Position numbers and translations under genes: made by a program. The notes beneath the pieces were generated by a model. It did not search any database, was not told where the DNA came from, and saw only the letters and a list, made by a program, of their open reading frames with translations. From contig JBBHKE010001354.1 in NCBI GenBank assembly GCA_037447655.1, positions 1 to 64,000 of the forward strand: DNA of 64,000 bases, written 5' to 3'. This stretch comes from Zygnema cylindricum (Eukaryota; Streptophyta; Zygnematophyceae; Zygnematales; Zygnemataceae). This document shows positions 1 through 11,769 of the stretch, one piece after another; position 1 is the stretch's first letter, and each line of letters starts with the position of its first letter.

Positions 1-302
1 ACCATTAGCATTCTCTTTAAACTAATAATGGTTGAATAATGCTAATTGTTTAATGTGTATTCTAGATTTAACATTAAAATATTTAATACTACATGATATA
101 TTCAGTCCATTCATTCATATTGTTCATTAGATTGAGATAGAACGCTCAAATCTATGTGAACTTTTACGCTTAATCAAACCCCCTACGTGAACGAAATGCG
201 AATTAAACCATCCACTTGGCATCGTCATGGTCTTTACCATGTACAGTACAGTGCGTACCATGTACGAACATCGTACGTGACGACAACACTGAAATTACGA
301 TA
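1..302. other. AT-rich spacer, no gene seen
   Basis: No coding or RNA signal was recognised. The sequence is AT-rich and becomes rich in GTAC words near its right end, as do the repeats that follow. Confidence 0.4.
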
Positions 303-943
303 CACCGCGAATCGTAATTATAGTAAAGAAAAAGTTAGAGCAAAAAAACAAAATAAAACAATTAGAGTTATAAACGCTAATTATTGTGATAGAACCTTTT
401 CACAGAGGAAATTTATTCTACTTTATTTAAGTACTCTATATTAGTTTATGTCGACAATAATTATCCATGCTGTAATTATGAACACTAAGTTATTTAGACA
501 TACCAAAATCGTCAGCCCGAATATTTTGACGTCATTATGATGTTAGTACTATTTGTCTCATAGATATATACTATTTGTCTCAACTCATACTGTTGTCGTT
601 TAACTAAGAATTTTTCACATGTAAATTCATGTAAATGTTCACACGGGCGAGAATGTTGTCGACGGACGGAGCTATGCAAACGGGTTTTTTTTCGATGCGA
701 TTTTTTTTGTTTAGTGCAATTTCACATTCGAGCGTGATTGTAAAAGTACAATTTTGCACAGTCAAACGTTGTCCGTACTCCACACTATTTAAAACAAACC
801 TATAATAGGATTTTTACGCTAATTAAACTCTACCTTAAGTAATATAATGAAAAATTTCGAATCATTTACTCTATTTAACGTGATAGAGTCGAAAGTTAGG
901 GAGACCGAATTAGCGTTATTTCCTCTAATTACGATTCGCTGTG
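303..943. mobile_element. MITE of the TA-target CACCGCGAATCG family
   Basis: The element begins CACCGCGAATCGTAATTA and ends in the inverted complement (AATTACGATTCGCTGTG), with TA on both sides (301-302 and 944-945). It has no coding capacity. The same termini recur at 2244-2450, 2927-3426, 8995-9497, 10976-11523, 33172-33541 and, more weakly, at other sites. A TA target points to a Tc1/mariner-like mobiliser, but no transposase of that kind is in the window, so the superfamily is an inference. Confidence 0.7.
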
Positions 944-945
944 TA

Positions 946-1322
946 GTGTACGAATATTGAGAACACGACAATGTGGCTTGATGTGACGAGATCGCATGCG
1001 CCAAAATTAAAAGTGCGATACTTTACGTGTACCGGTATTGATAACACGACACATCGTACGTCATGCCAACACTAAAATAACAGTAGTGTACGGACACTGA
1101 GAACACGACAACGTGGCGTGATGTGATGGGATTGCACTCGCAAAAATTTAAAGTACGATACTGTACATTACTTAACCGGTATGCATAACACGACATTTTG
1201 GCGTGTACAAATATTGACAAAACGACGAATCGGCGTGATGTACGGAATCGCACGCGCAAAATTTTGACGTACGATATTGTACGTTACTCAACCGGTATTG
1301 ATAACACGATATTTTGGCGTGA
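946..1322. repeat. Three tandem units of about 120-140 bp
   Basis: Units start near 946, 1086 and 1202. Each contains an 'acacgaca..gtggcgtgatgtg' block, then a 'gtacgatactgtac'-like block and an 'accggtattgataacacga' block. They are diverged, so the array is old. A fourth partial unit may lie at the left edge. Confidence 0.65.
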
Positions 1323-1826
1323 CGTCGATTTTGTCTGGACTTTTATCATACCACTACAACCACGGGAAATACAACAAATAGGATTGTACCACGTGTCTCT
1401 TTTCATTATATCAAAATGGAACATGACAAAGCCAATCAAAACTCAAATCACTCAACGGCTCAAGATCTTACACAAAAAAGTCGACGATCAATTATCGTTG
1501 TCACCAGAGACGAATGCGACTAGATTGTTTTTCCCTTTTAGAAAAAGGGCAAAGCAAAAACACGTTATATATATTCAATTACTCATACTTTTGATCTATG
1601 CTTGAAGGATGCTTGACGAGGCATCCTTCTATCGAGAACGCGCGTCATCGCCACGTTCGCACGAAAACGTTTTGAACGACCAAAAGGTTCCACGTGGAAT
1701 TTGACGCCTTTGCGTTCGTCACGTCGCGCTGGCATGTGCAGATATTTCTTGGATCCGAGGAACATGAAACGACTCGGAAATATTATTGGATCGAAGAAAA
1801 CGTCTCCCACGTGGTATGCCCCTCTC
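1323..1826. other. Unassigned repeat DNA
   Basis: Only short open frames occur here and none resembles a known family. The right part (1600-1826) runs into the dispersed repeat that begins around 1827. Confidence 0.3.
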
Positions 1827-2243
1827 AAAGGGAAACTTTCGCATATTCGGATTTTGGTTCGCGCAAACGCTTACGTCATTAGGTACAAATCGCGTATGAA
1901 ATCCGTTAAATAACCGGTACTGTACGTGTGCAGAAAGGATGTTGCCCACATTTCGTTGCTCCACGACAGATGATAATTTGATAATTTCACCCCGGGATTG
2001 GGATTACGCACAGGCGCGAGAACCTTTTAACTACAGTACACCGTGTATCGCTATTAGTGTTGACATTTCTTTTCGCCACTTAAAACATCTTTTCTCCATA
2101 TACACACACGTGCGATTTTCACATGGAGACCGCCAGTCGGAAGGTGAGAATCTTGGCTTTCAATCGAAACCGTCAGATAAAAAAATCCTACAAGCGTGTA
2201 CGGAGAAAAGATGTTTTAAGCGGCAAAAATAACATTAACACTG

Positions 2244-2450
2244 CACGCGAATCGCTATTAGCGATAATCACGCTAATTCGGCGCCCCTAAATTTTTACCC
2301 TAATTCTTAAATAGAGTGATTAAAAAAACCCTAAAAACCAAATTAGAGTGACTCATTTCCTTGAAAATCTCCAAATTCCCAATTAGCGTTAATCACACTA
2401 TTTGTTCTTTAACACTAAATATTTGTTAACGCTAATAGCGATTCGCGGTG
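2244..2450. mobile_element. Short MITE, TA-target family
   Basis: This 207-bp stretch starts CACGCGAATCGCTATTAG and ends CTAATAGCGATTCGCGGTG, with TG and TA as flanks. Copy 2 of the host repeat (around 9700-9715) lacks it, so it behaves as a separate insertion. Confidence 0.6.
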
Positions 2451-2780
2451 TAATAGCCTTACACGATGTACTGTTGTGTATCGGTAGCCATTTCCCGATA
2501 TCCAATATGTATACCGACAATCAGAGGTCGCAAACGGTCAACCGAAACCGTGACCGACCGTTAACCGACCGCCCGCGCCGGATCCGGAACGGATTCCGTT
2601 GCCAAATTTTGGGGGTCGGGCGGTTACGGTCGGTTGACTCACCAGGAAAAAAAAAACGGTCGGTTACGGTCGGTCATCCAAAAAACCAAAAAAAAAAGAA
2701 AATTTTGTACTGTCCCTATAATCCAACATTCTTGTACTTTGTACTCTTTGGCATCGTGGAAGTACGTGACATCATGATTA

Positions 2781-3467
2781 GCGTCGCAAATCTGACACGG
2801 TAGTACACTATTCATTTCGAAAATCTTAGGGAACGCGACAAAGCGTCGCAAATCTGACACGGTAGTACAGTATTCATTTCGCAAATCTTAGGCAACGCGA
2901 CAAAGCGTCGCAAATCTGACACAGTACACCGCGAATCGTAATTAGAGTAAATTACTCTAATTCGGTCGCTCAAACTTTCGACTCTATCACATGAAATCTA
3001 GTAAACGATTCTAATTTTTTCATTATTATATTTCAGGTAGAGTTTAATTAGCGTTTTTAATTATAATATAGTTTCATTTAAATAGTGTGGAATACGGACG
3101 ACCTCTGACCGTGCAAAATTGTACTTTATTAAGTAAAAAAGTACAAATAATGATTCAATACAGGTCGTTATCATGTAACTGCGTTTTAACAAACCGCGTA
3201 GTGCAAACGTCATAATGACGATAAACTGTACGTTTTGCCAAATTTTGTACGAATACCTTATTTTTAGTTGAGGATATTAGCGTGCCAAATTAGAGTACTT
3301 AAATAAATTAGAGTAAATTTCATAGTTGAAAAAGCTCTATCACATAAATTAAAGTTCATTACTCTAATTGTTTTTTTTAGTTTTTATACTCTAATTTTTT
3401 CATTACTCTAATTACGATTTGCGGTGTAGTAAACTATTCATCTCGCAAATCTTAGGGAACGCGACAA
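2781..3467. repeat. 62-bp tandem repeat, third unit split by a MITE
   Basis: Units lie at 2781-2842 and 2843-2904. The third (2905-2926 joined to 3427-3467) is interrupted by the MITE at 2927-3426. The intact units show what the site looked like before that insertion. Confidence 0.85.
2927..3426. mobile_element. MITE, TA-target family, with related empty sites beside it
   Basis: This 500-bp element runs from CACCGCGAATCGTAATTAG to its inverted end (GATTTGCGGTG), flanked by TA at 2925-2926 and 3427-3428. Removing the element and one TA restores the local 62-bp repeat (…GTAGTA…) as seen in the two neighbouring units. This fixes the target site duplication as TA. Confidence 0.85.
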
Positions 3468-4330
3468 ATTGTAATTATTGGCTTATTCCGTCGTACATTG
3501 ATTAATTTTGTACTTTTTCGGTTACGGGCGGGCACGGTTAGTCGCGAAAAATCAAGATTCGGTTAAATTTTTTTTTCGTAAACGACGGTCGGTTAACGGT
3601 TAACAATTTTGGAGCGTGACAAAACTCTGTCGTGCGTCGGTTACTCAGATTTTGAAAAAAAAAACGGTCGGTTTCGGGTATGATTTTTTTTGACTTTTGC
3701 GACCTCTGCCGACAATCTATATAGTGGTTCAATATCACTGTGAAAGAATTATCGCCATGCATATCCGATTTATAAAGATAGATTTCCAATACATCGCGAT
3801 GAATTTTAGATATTCATCGGGCGAATAACTATCGACAATAACTCTGTATTGTGGTACGGAATGGATCGTGAAAACATTTCCAAAACCCGCCCTCCCCAGT
3901 CACGATATCTCCGTACTCATTTCGTGCTTCAATTCCGTATCATAATTCCATAACTTTTTACAAGAAACTCCCCAAACCCATAATTTTATGCGATAACTTT
4001 TGTTGGTTTCGGAGCGATACATTGAGAGGCCTCGCTGTTCGATAACCGATAATGTATCGCGATAAAAAATCACCCGATACACAACTCTAACTTTACCAAT
4101 TTACCCACTAATGAAACATCAACTGGAAGCAGAAACTACAAACTACAATAGTTTATAATCAAGTTATAGCAAAACGCTACCACGTTAAACTCTTTTGTTT
4201 TCCAGCTAGGGTTCACCGTCGTCGCAAATTTGTACTTGATGTAAGCGCTCGCACGGAGCAAAATCATGCTTACAAAAAGAGTATCCCTATTTTAATACGT
4301 ATATTATACTTTCAATGTACGTAGACTTTG

Positions 4331-4919
4331 AATCGCTATTAAGCATAGTTGTTCTAATCGCGCGATCTTTTCACTTTTCCCAATTTCTACGTATTATTCG
4401 TGATTTTTGAAAAAATTGCAAAAAAACGCGATGTACTTTCTGTCCAGTAAACTAAATGAATAATCTACGGAAACTATACAGTATTTTAAGGTAACTGCCC
4501 GGTTTTTCACGGGAAATGTATGGAATTTGACGAAAATATACGTTGCACATATTAGTTTTTTATGTCCGGTAAACTGAACATAAATATCACGGTTAATGTT
4601 CGTAATTTATCGTTCATGTACGGAAAATTTCGAAAAGAGACGTTGCAGCGTCACACTATTTGCGTGCTGTAAGTTTAAAATGTGTACGAACGTCTTCTTC
4701 AAAATTTTGAAAAGAAGCCGCCATGAAAACTTGAAAGCGAATCTTAAAGGAAGACGCCACGGCAGTAGACAATGAAACCATGGCAGTAGACGTGAAATTG
4801 TCGTTGAAGCCGTTGTCCAAGAAGTTACAGACCTCGAAAGAAGCAACCATGGCTAGAATTTGAGGAGAGGAGTGAGACCACGTGTAGGCTCCAGACGGTA
4901 GGATTCTAATAGCCAACCG
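4331..4919. other. Spacer upstream of the broken hAT transposase
   Basis: Open frames on the minus strand at 4607-4916 look like shadows of the degraded transposase region and match no family I know. No RNA gene is seen. Confidence 0.3.
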
Positions 4920-7005
4920 ATTATGTGTCTGTATTTACTGTAATTTCGAATATAACGCCCAAGCAACTAGGAGCATAAATCATCTCATTGGAAATGTCAA
5001 GAGTGGAGGAACTAGAGTTTGCACAATGTGTCCAGTCGAGGTGAAGGAGGAAATTATTGCGGCTGAAAAAGGAAAATCGGCTCAGAAACGTGTAATCCTT
5101 GACTAGGATGAACTCACGGGCAATTTTCCATCAGTTCCGAGGACAAAAGTAAAATTGTTTAGAGGAGAATACAAAATGCATTTAGCGTGCAAAACAAGAA
5201 GGAGGTAGATTTAGCCTAGGCCACGGCTTTCTACGCCAATGGATTGACGTTCATACTTTTAGATGACCCATATTTCAAGGCAGCGGTGAAGAAGACTCGT
5301 GATATAGGTGTGTCCTACAAGCAACCAATCCGTAGTGCAATGAGAAATCGTCTCATATTAGAGACCAAGGCGAATGTGAAGAAAGATTTGACAAGTTATG
5401 TGGAAACCATTCATGTCACCGGTGCCACAAGACAGCTGGACAACAGTAGATGCCTGTCCTTTGCTAAATATTTTAGCTGTCACCCCGAAAGGTGACATGT
5501 TCCTAACGGCAGAAGACACTAGTGGACGAATGAAGGACGCCGACTACATTTGTAAGGTGTTGGAAAAGGGAGTACTTGCGGTAGGGACAGCACTAGATGC
5601 CAGTCCTCTGCTAAATATTTTAGCTGTCACCCTAAAAGGTGACATGTTAGAAGACAGTAGTGGACGAATGAAAGTCGCGACTACATTTGTAAGGTGTTGG
5701 AAAAGGAAGTACTTGTGGTAGGGGTGGAGAATGTGGTGTAGATTGTTACCGATTTTGCCTCAGTGAACCAGGCTGAAGCCTCGTTGCTCGTGGCAAAACA
5801 CCCTTCTATCACGAGGACGCCACGCGCTGCACATATATTGGATTTGATGTTTGAAGATTGGAGTAGGTTGACATTTATCTCCAAACTTGTCCGAGAGGCA
5901 AAAGAAGTTATGAAATTAGTCAATAATCATAGCATGAGTGTAGCCATGTTCAATAATATTTATCAACTTCAGCTTTTGAAACCCGGAGAGACTTAGTTTG
6001 CTACAAATTTTATCATGCTCTAGAGGTTATTAGATGTGAAAGATAGTCTGGAATGCTTGATGTTTGATGACAAATTCAAGGAATGGATGGGCCAGCCTAT
6101 GTACAAGACAGAGGGGGCTAAGATTAGGTGCCACATTTTGAGCACGGAGTTTTGGGTTAGAGTGATGTTTGATGACAAATTCAAAGAATGGATGGGCAAG
6201 CCTACGTGCAGGACACAGGGGGCTAAGATTAGGTGCCATATTTTGAGCACGGAGTTTTGGGTTAGAGTGACAAAGGCCGTGTCAATTTCAGAAGTTGTGG
6301 TGGGGCTGATGAGGGATTGCGACAGAGGTGCCCCGAATGTGGGGAAGGTTTACCACGGTTTTTACTCGATTGGACAGTTTTTGGAGAATATAGCTTGCGC
6401 TGGAGGAGAAACTATTTATGAGGGCATGCAGGTTCTGGAAGAGTTGAAGACATATTGGGTGGCGAGGCGGAAGATGGCACTTAGTCCCATTTTTGCGGCC
6501 GACTTTGTACTCGATCCGGAGTACCAAAGTGATGCATATGGGCAACATGCAAACTCGACAGTTATGGAAGGTTTTCAGACAATGTTGGAGAAGATGCTTC
6601 CAAATGTGGAGGAGCAAAAAGATGCCCACGTTGAGTTGTCAAAATATAAAGGTTTGGAGGGAGTTTTTGGTAGGGAAGTAACAAAATTTTGTGCAAGGAA
6701 GATCCCAGCGTGGAAATGGTGGCCACAGTTTGGATATGCCACCCCTATCATGCAGAAGGTAGCAGTTGCAAAAGGTAGAAGTAAAAGTACTTGCACAGTG
6801 CTCAGCTGCCAGCTCCTGTGAGCGGAATTGGTCAACATATGACCATATTCTTTCTAAGAAAAAAAATAGGTTAACGGCTAAAGGGGCTAATGATCTCGTA
6901 TGGGTCTTCACTAATCTCAGACTGTTAAAGAAGACTAGGGATGTCAGCTATGAAGAGAATTTGATAGCATGGGAAAAAGAGGAAGAGGAGGTTAGGTAAG
7001 AGGAT
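4920..7005 (+). pseudogene. Broken hAT transposase (BED finger, DUF659, dimerisation domain)
   Basis: A BED zinc finger is readable at about 4930-5050 (CxYC, then H and C further on). The DUF659 catalytic region follows at about 5220-6000 in several frames, and the C-terminal hAT dimerisation domain at about 6770-6930 (motif SSCERNWSTYDHI, then NLRLL). The frame is broken by stops, such as TAG near 5105, and by frameshifts. Two internal direct duplications add to the damage: about 100 bp around 6061-6163 repeated at 6164-6266, and part of 5437-5560 repeated at 5585-5705. The longest intact piece is 6036-6821. The family encodes cut-and-paste transposases, and this copy cannot make an intact one. 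It may have mobilised the 8-bp-TSD elements in the window, but their termini were not matched to it. Confidence 0.8.
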
Positions 7006-7061
7006 TCAGATGAAGACATGATGGCTTAGGGGAAGAAGATTTAAAGTAAATATAGATGAAA

Positions 7062-7064
<3 letters not shown>

Positions 7065-7152
<88 letters not shown>
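7065..7152. repeat. (AT)n microsatellite
   Basis: An uninterrupted run of AT dinucleotides about 88 bases long, just after the hAT transposase relic. Confidence 0.95.
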
Positions 7153-7154
<2 letters not shown>

Positions 7155-7687
7155 CTTTTTTGGTTTAATGTGATTGTTTTTTTTTATATTATTAACATGT
7201 TAAGTTGTGCAATGTTGAATGATGAAAAATGTCATTTGCATATGGCCTGTACTTTTTTTTTTTTGCAGTCGCATGCTCTCGGAAAGGTAGAGAGAGAAGG
7301 CCATGGCTGCGATAGTCTGAGACTGACAGACAATATTATTTTGACAAAAAGGCGGAATTATCCAAGATTTGAACCTGGCCCGACAAATTGTCACACTATC
7401 CTTGGAGAGCGTTGTCCGTAACCAGTTGATGTAGATGTTCCGATACACATATGGAGTGTGATATTTAATTTAATCATTAAAATTTTTTACCGCTTATTTA
7501 ACAGAAAATGTACAAACTGCGGTACATGTTCAATTCAATTTTTTTTACATGTATGGAATTTGTACGGACAGAAATTCATTAACGATTTTTACGATTTATT
7601 CAAATCGACCTCTCCGATTTCTATGTATTATTCGCGCGTTTGAATCGTGCGTAAAATGCGTTTTGAACAACTATGTTATTAAGCATC
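7153..7687. other. Spacer, no gene seen
   Basis: The stretch around 7300-7400 contains, on the minus strand, a sequence like a tRNA B box, but no cloverleaf could be built. The rest is AT-rich with GTAC words. It ends where the duplicated EDA2 block begins. Confidence 0.35.
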
Positions 7688-8757
7688 AGTAGTACTAATT
7701 TGATGCTGGTTTTCTTTTTTGTCTCTAAATGCAAAATAACTTTTATAATATTAATTGTTCTCTATGCTGTTTTGTGGAACACACTAGTCTTGAAGAGGAC
7801 GAAATTTGTCCACATTAATTCCTGCATATTCAGAGAATCTATGCAATATCTTCTAGCGTACCCACAATCTGTACAGATTGTAGAGAACATCTGCTTCAAA
7901 AAAACTTTCTCAATTCGTCTGTTTTTTTTTTTTTTTTTTCAAATAGTAGCAATCCCCTCAATAGAAGATAGAGGCAAATCCACATCTTGAAGCCACGCAT
8001 CGACATATTTCATTATTTCCAGTCGAACTTTATTTACTTCCGTCGGTTTTGAGCAGCGGCTGGGATCACCTGCCCGAAAACAAAAACAAAGGAAAAAGCA
8101 AAAAGCAAAAAGCAAAAAAAAAAAGAAAAAGAAAAAGAAAAAAGAAGAAACATTGAGGATCATTTTTTTTTTTGGCTTTTTATATGAAAGTCAATAGATC
8201 CAAACATAACTACCAGAAGAAAGTTTAACAGATGCAAAAACAAAATAAAGCTCGACTGAAAAGTACCACCATTTGGTAAAGCATGAAATGCATTTGCCAC
8301 AGACAACCACTTTCTAATTGCAGAAAGAGACAAAAATGAAAAAAAACAACTAGTAGTATTCGAGTTAATATGTAAATTCAGGAAAGCATTTTCAGGTCAC
8401 TATTTATATTATTGTCAGCCAGCAAATCACCATACGGTTGAAAAAAAACCGACATTTTGTTTAACAAAGTTTTTCAAGGATGGGGAATGTCGCAAAACTT
8501 TTTCGTGCTACACATTGACTCGCAGAAGTACAAACGTGACCCTCAGCAGTGTTTTTTTCCCAAATAAACATAGGCATAGAAATAATAATAGTAAATACCA
8601 GAGGGTTGGGGAGGCCATTGGGGACAGCCTCGAAATTCCGATCCATGTCCACAGTTGTGACATGTTATCACTCTCGATGGTTCTGTAAGAAACACACAAC
8701 AAATGTTAAAAAACATGTTACAGTAGTTTCCTTTAAAAAACCAAAAAACGTAAGTCA
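7688..8757 (-). pseudogene. Duplicated 3' end of the EDA2-like gene (last two exons)
   Basis: About 1.07 kb here is nearly identical to 11524-12577, the authentic 3' end of the EDA2-like gene. It contains a copy of the penultimate exon (8599-8682, with the catalytic-His motif CHNCGHG) and of the last coding exon (7939-8069, ending in TGA). Splice signals are intact at both. The last exon differs by at least one residue (Leu for Gln in the VR-EIMKY motif). None of the upstream exons is present, so it cannot be a gene alone. It could serve as an alternative 3' terminus if transcripts read through about 3.7 kb of repeat. The copies are separated by transposon DNA at 8757-11523. Confidence 0.85.
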
Positions 8758-8994
8758 AAGGGAAACCTTCGCATACTCAGATTTTGGTTCGCGCAAACGC
8801 TTAAGTCATTGAGTACAAATTGCGTATGAGATCCATTAAATAATCGGTGCATTACAGTACTGTACCTCTGGGGAAAGGTTGTTGCCCACTTTTCGTTTCT
8901 CATTTGTGACATGTTACTGTCACGACAGGTGATAATTTCATCCTCGGGATTGGGGTTACGCGCAGGCGTGGGAACCTTTTAGTGGCTTTTATTA

Positions 8995-9497
8995 CACCAC
9001 GAATCGTAATTAGAGTAAAGAAAAAATTAGAGTAAAAAAAGTAAAAAAAACAATTAGAGCTATTTACTATAATCTGTGTGATAGAGCTTTTTCAAAACGG
9101 AATTCTACTCTAATTTATCAATAACTCTAATTTGGGCGTAAATTTGGGCGCTGAATATAAATTATGTACAAGTAAAGAATTTGACAAAACGTACAGTATC
9201 ACGTCATTATGACGTTTGCATTACGCGGTTTGTTAAAATGCAAGTACATGAAAACGACCTGTACTAAATCATTATTTGTACTTTTCTACTTAACAAAGTA
9301 CAATTTTGCACGGTCACACACCGACCGTATGCCACACTATCTAAAACTGCACTATATAAGAGTTATTAACGCTCATTCATAAATTTCCTTAAATAATGCA
9401 AAGAATAATTTAGAATAATGTACTCTATTTATAGTGATAGAGTCAATCTTTGGGGTGACGGAATTAGCGTACATAACTCCAGTAACGATTCGCGGTG
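8995..9497. mobile_element. MITE, TA-target family
   Basis: 503 bp with termini CACCACGAATCGTAATTAG and AACGATTCGCGGTG, flanked by TA at 8993-8994 and 9498-9499. Its interior (9195-9480) matches that of the copy at 33172-33541. It is absent at the equivalent place in copy 1 (around 2035). Confidence 0.75.
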
Positions 9498-10158
9498 TAC
9501 AGTACATAGTGTATCGCTATTAGTGATAACAATTTTTCGCCACTTGAAACATCTTTTCTCCATACACACACACTTGTGATTTTCACATGGAGACCGCCAG
9601 TCGGAAGGTGAGAATCTAGATTTCAATCGAAACCGTCAAATAAAAAATCCGACAAACTTGTACGGAGAAAAGACGTTTAAAAGGCCAAAAAAAACATTAA
9701 CGCTAATAGCGATACACGATGTACTGTTGTGTAGCTGTAGCCATTTTCCGATATCCAATATGTACGTTTTTTGACATACCGACAATCAATATACTGGTTG
9801 AATATATCGGTGAAAGAATTATCACCACGCATTTCCGATTTATAAAGATAGATATCCGATACACCGCGGTGAGTTTTAGATATTCATCGGGCGAATAACT
9901 ATCGCCGATAATTCTGTACTGTGGTACGGAATGGATCATGAAAACATTTCCTAAACCCGCCCTCCCAAGACACGATATCTCCGTACTCAATTCCGTATTA
10001 TAATTCCATAACTTTGTACAGGGAACTCCCCAAACCGATAATCTTTTCCGATAACTTTTGTTGGTCTCGGAGCGATATATTGAGAGGCCTCACCGTTCGA
10101 TAACCGATAATAAATCGCGATAAAAAATCACCTGATATACAACCCTAATTTTACCCAC

Positions 10159-10765
10159 TAAGGCCTGTGCTCCATTAGGCGGTCCCAGTAAACATGCAGA
10201 GACGTCTATTTCTAGTGTTTACTGGCACGACGTTCCAATATGTCGTGCCAGTTTACATCGTTTCTCAATTATGATTGACGACACGTAGGCTAGTTTTCAG
10301 ATTCTTTAAATCTAAAAATATTCTTCAAACTGAAAATCTGCATATGATATCTGTACCAGCGGAGGTAGGTAATGATTCATACGAAAAATTTGCGACCAAA
10401 TTTTAATTTTGAAATTGAAAATTAAAATTCCGAAACGGAATGGCAAAAAGGCGCCGCAAACTTTGAAGGTCAGCGTATGTCAGAAGGAGCGCGCGAGGAT
10501 ATATCGGTCGACCTGCATACACCGTGGCGGAAGGCACATGGCGTGTACGACGTGTTCGTTTCTCATCGCCTATTCGTGGTGGATATTTTTTTTACATCTC
10601 ACGTGTACCAATGGTACGCGACCAGTGTGAAGAAACTCTCCTCGCCGAGGAGCCATCAAGTTAACATGTTTTGTTTGACAAAAAAAAATAAATGGTACGA
10701 ATCAGTACGAAATCGTCGGCGTCCAGTAAACAACCCCACTTTTCCTCTAATGGAAGTTCACCTTG
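10159..10765. mobile_element. Insertion of about 607 bp in repeat copy 2
   Basis: In copy 1, the bases around 4106 ('acccactaatgaaacatc') are contiguous. In copy 2 they are split by this stretch. Its ends resemble each other in inverted orientation (CTCCATTAG near the left, CTAATGGAAG near the right; CAGTAAAC just inside both ends). It is probably a non-autonomous DNA element of unknown family. Confidence 0.5.
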
Positions 10766-10975
10766 ATGAAACATCAACTGGAAGCAGAAACTAGTAACGC
10801 TACCGCGTTGAACTCTTTTGGTTTACAGTTAGGGTTCAACGTCGTCGCAAATTTGTACTTGATGTCGAAAGCGCTCGCAAGAGCAAAATCATGCTTACAA
10901 AAAGTGTATCCCTATTTTAATACGTGTACTATACTTTCAATGTAAGTAGACTTTGAATCGCTATTAGCATTAGTG

Positions 10976-11523
10976 CACCTTGAATCGTTATTAACGTTAA
11001 GAAATTATTAGTGTTAAAAATTCATTAGCGTTTCTTTTTTACTCTAATTGATCCATAACGCTGATTTGGGTACAACGGATCTGCCACCAGGATATTCACA
11101 GTAAAATAGGTAAAAGTACAAAATCTGACAAACCGTACACCGTCGCGTCCTTTTACTCTAATTTATTCATAACTCTAACTTGGGTTTTCTCCCATATAAT
11201 TAATACGCGATCAATATCTTTACACTAAAATAGGTACAATCTCATTCTGCCTTTTATTATGAGCGCAGTTTTACGTGCAATCGCGATTATTTTAATCCAT
11301 GTTTCGTACTTTTTTACTTAACAAAGTACCATTTTGTACGGACTGACACGTCCGTACACCACACTATTCAATAAAATCATAAATTATAATTATTAACGCT
11401 AATTCACCAGAACCTTAACTAACGTAAATTTTTTTTTTGTGTTATTATTTCTATTTCAGGTAAAACCCTAAAAAATTGGGGGCGCCGATATAGCGTTCAT
11501 AACGGTAATAACGATTCAAGGTG
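10976..11523. mobile_element. MITE at the junction with the EDA2 3' block
   Basis: 548 bp with termini CACCTTGAATCGTTATTA and TAATAACGATTCAAGGTG. The right flank is TA; the left flank has mutated to TG. The duplicated EDA2 block starts immediately at the right TA. Confidence 0.7.
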
Positions 11524-11769
11524 TAGTACTAATTTGATACCGGTTTTCTTTTTTGTCTCTAAATGCAAAATAACTTTTATAATGCTAATTGTTCTCTATG
11601 CTGTTTTGCGCAACACACTAGTCTCGAAGTGGACGACATTTGTCCACATTAATTCCTGCATATTCAGAGAATCTATGCAATATCTTCTAGCGTACCCACA
11701 ATCTGTACAGATTGTAGAGAACATCTGCTTCAAAAAAACTTTCTCAATTCGTCTGTTTTTTTTTTTTTT

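Larger units (their letters stand above)
2522..3708. mobile_element. Non-autonomous hAT-like element with perfect 8-bp TSD
   Basis: The termini are inverted (CAGAGGTCGCAAA at the left, TTTTGCGACCTCTG at the right). The same 8 bases, CCGACAAT, flank both sides (2514-2521 and 3709-3716). The other copy of the host repeat (around 9778-9787) has one uninterrupted CCGACAAT there, which gives the empty site. The ends are rich in GGTCGGTTA-type words. It has no transposase and holds three 62-bp tandem units and a younger MITE. Confidence 0.85.
1827..4330. mobile_element. Dispersed repeat, copy 1 (host of nested insertions)
   Basis: Blocks of this stretch match 8757-10975: 1827-2240 with 8757-8990 and 9500-9710, 2452-2521 plus 3709-4100 with 9711-10158, and 4106-4330 with 10766-10975. 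Copy 1 carries insertions at 2244-2450 and 2522-3708 that copy 2 lacks. Copy 2 carries its own at 8995-9497 and 10159-10765. No open gene is seen inside. It may be part of the large element whose broken hAT transposase lies at 4920-7000, but that link is an inference. Confidence 0.55.
8757..10975. mobile_element. Dispersed repeat, copy 2
   Basis: This is the second copy of the repeat described at 1827-4330. It starts exactly where the duplicated EDA2 block ends. It carries a MITE (8995-9497) and a further insertion (10159-10765) that are absent from copy 1. It has no coding capacity. Confidence 0.55.

Noticed and set aside
7300-7420. Minus-strand tRNA gene
   Set aside because: A B-box-like stretch exists but no acceptor or D arm can be formed.
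7056-7421. Open frame starting with a long Tyr-Ile run
   Set aside because: It is the (AT)n microsatellite translated; the remainder has no family resemblance.
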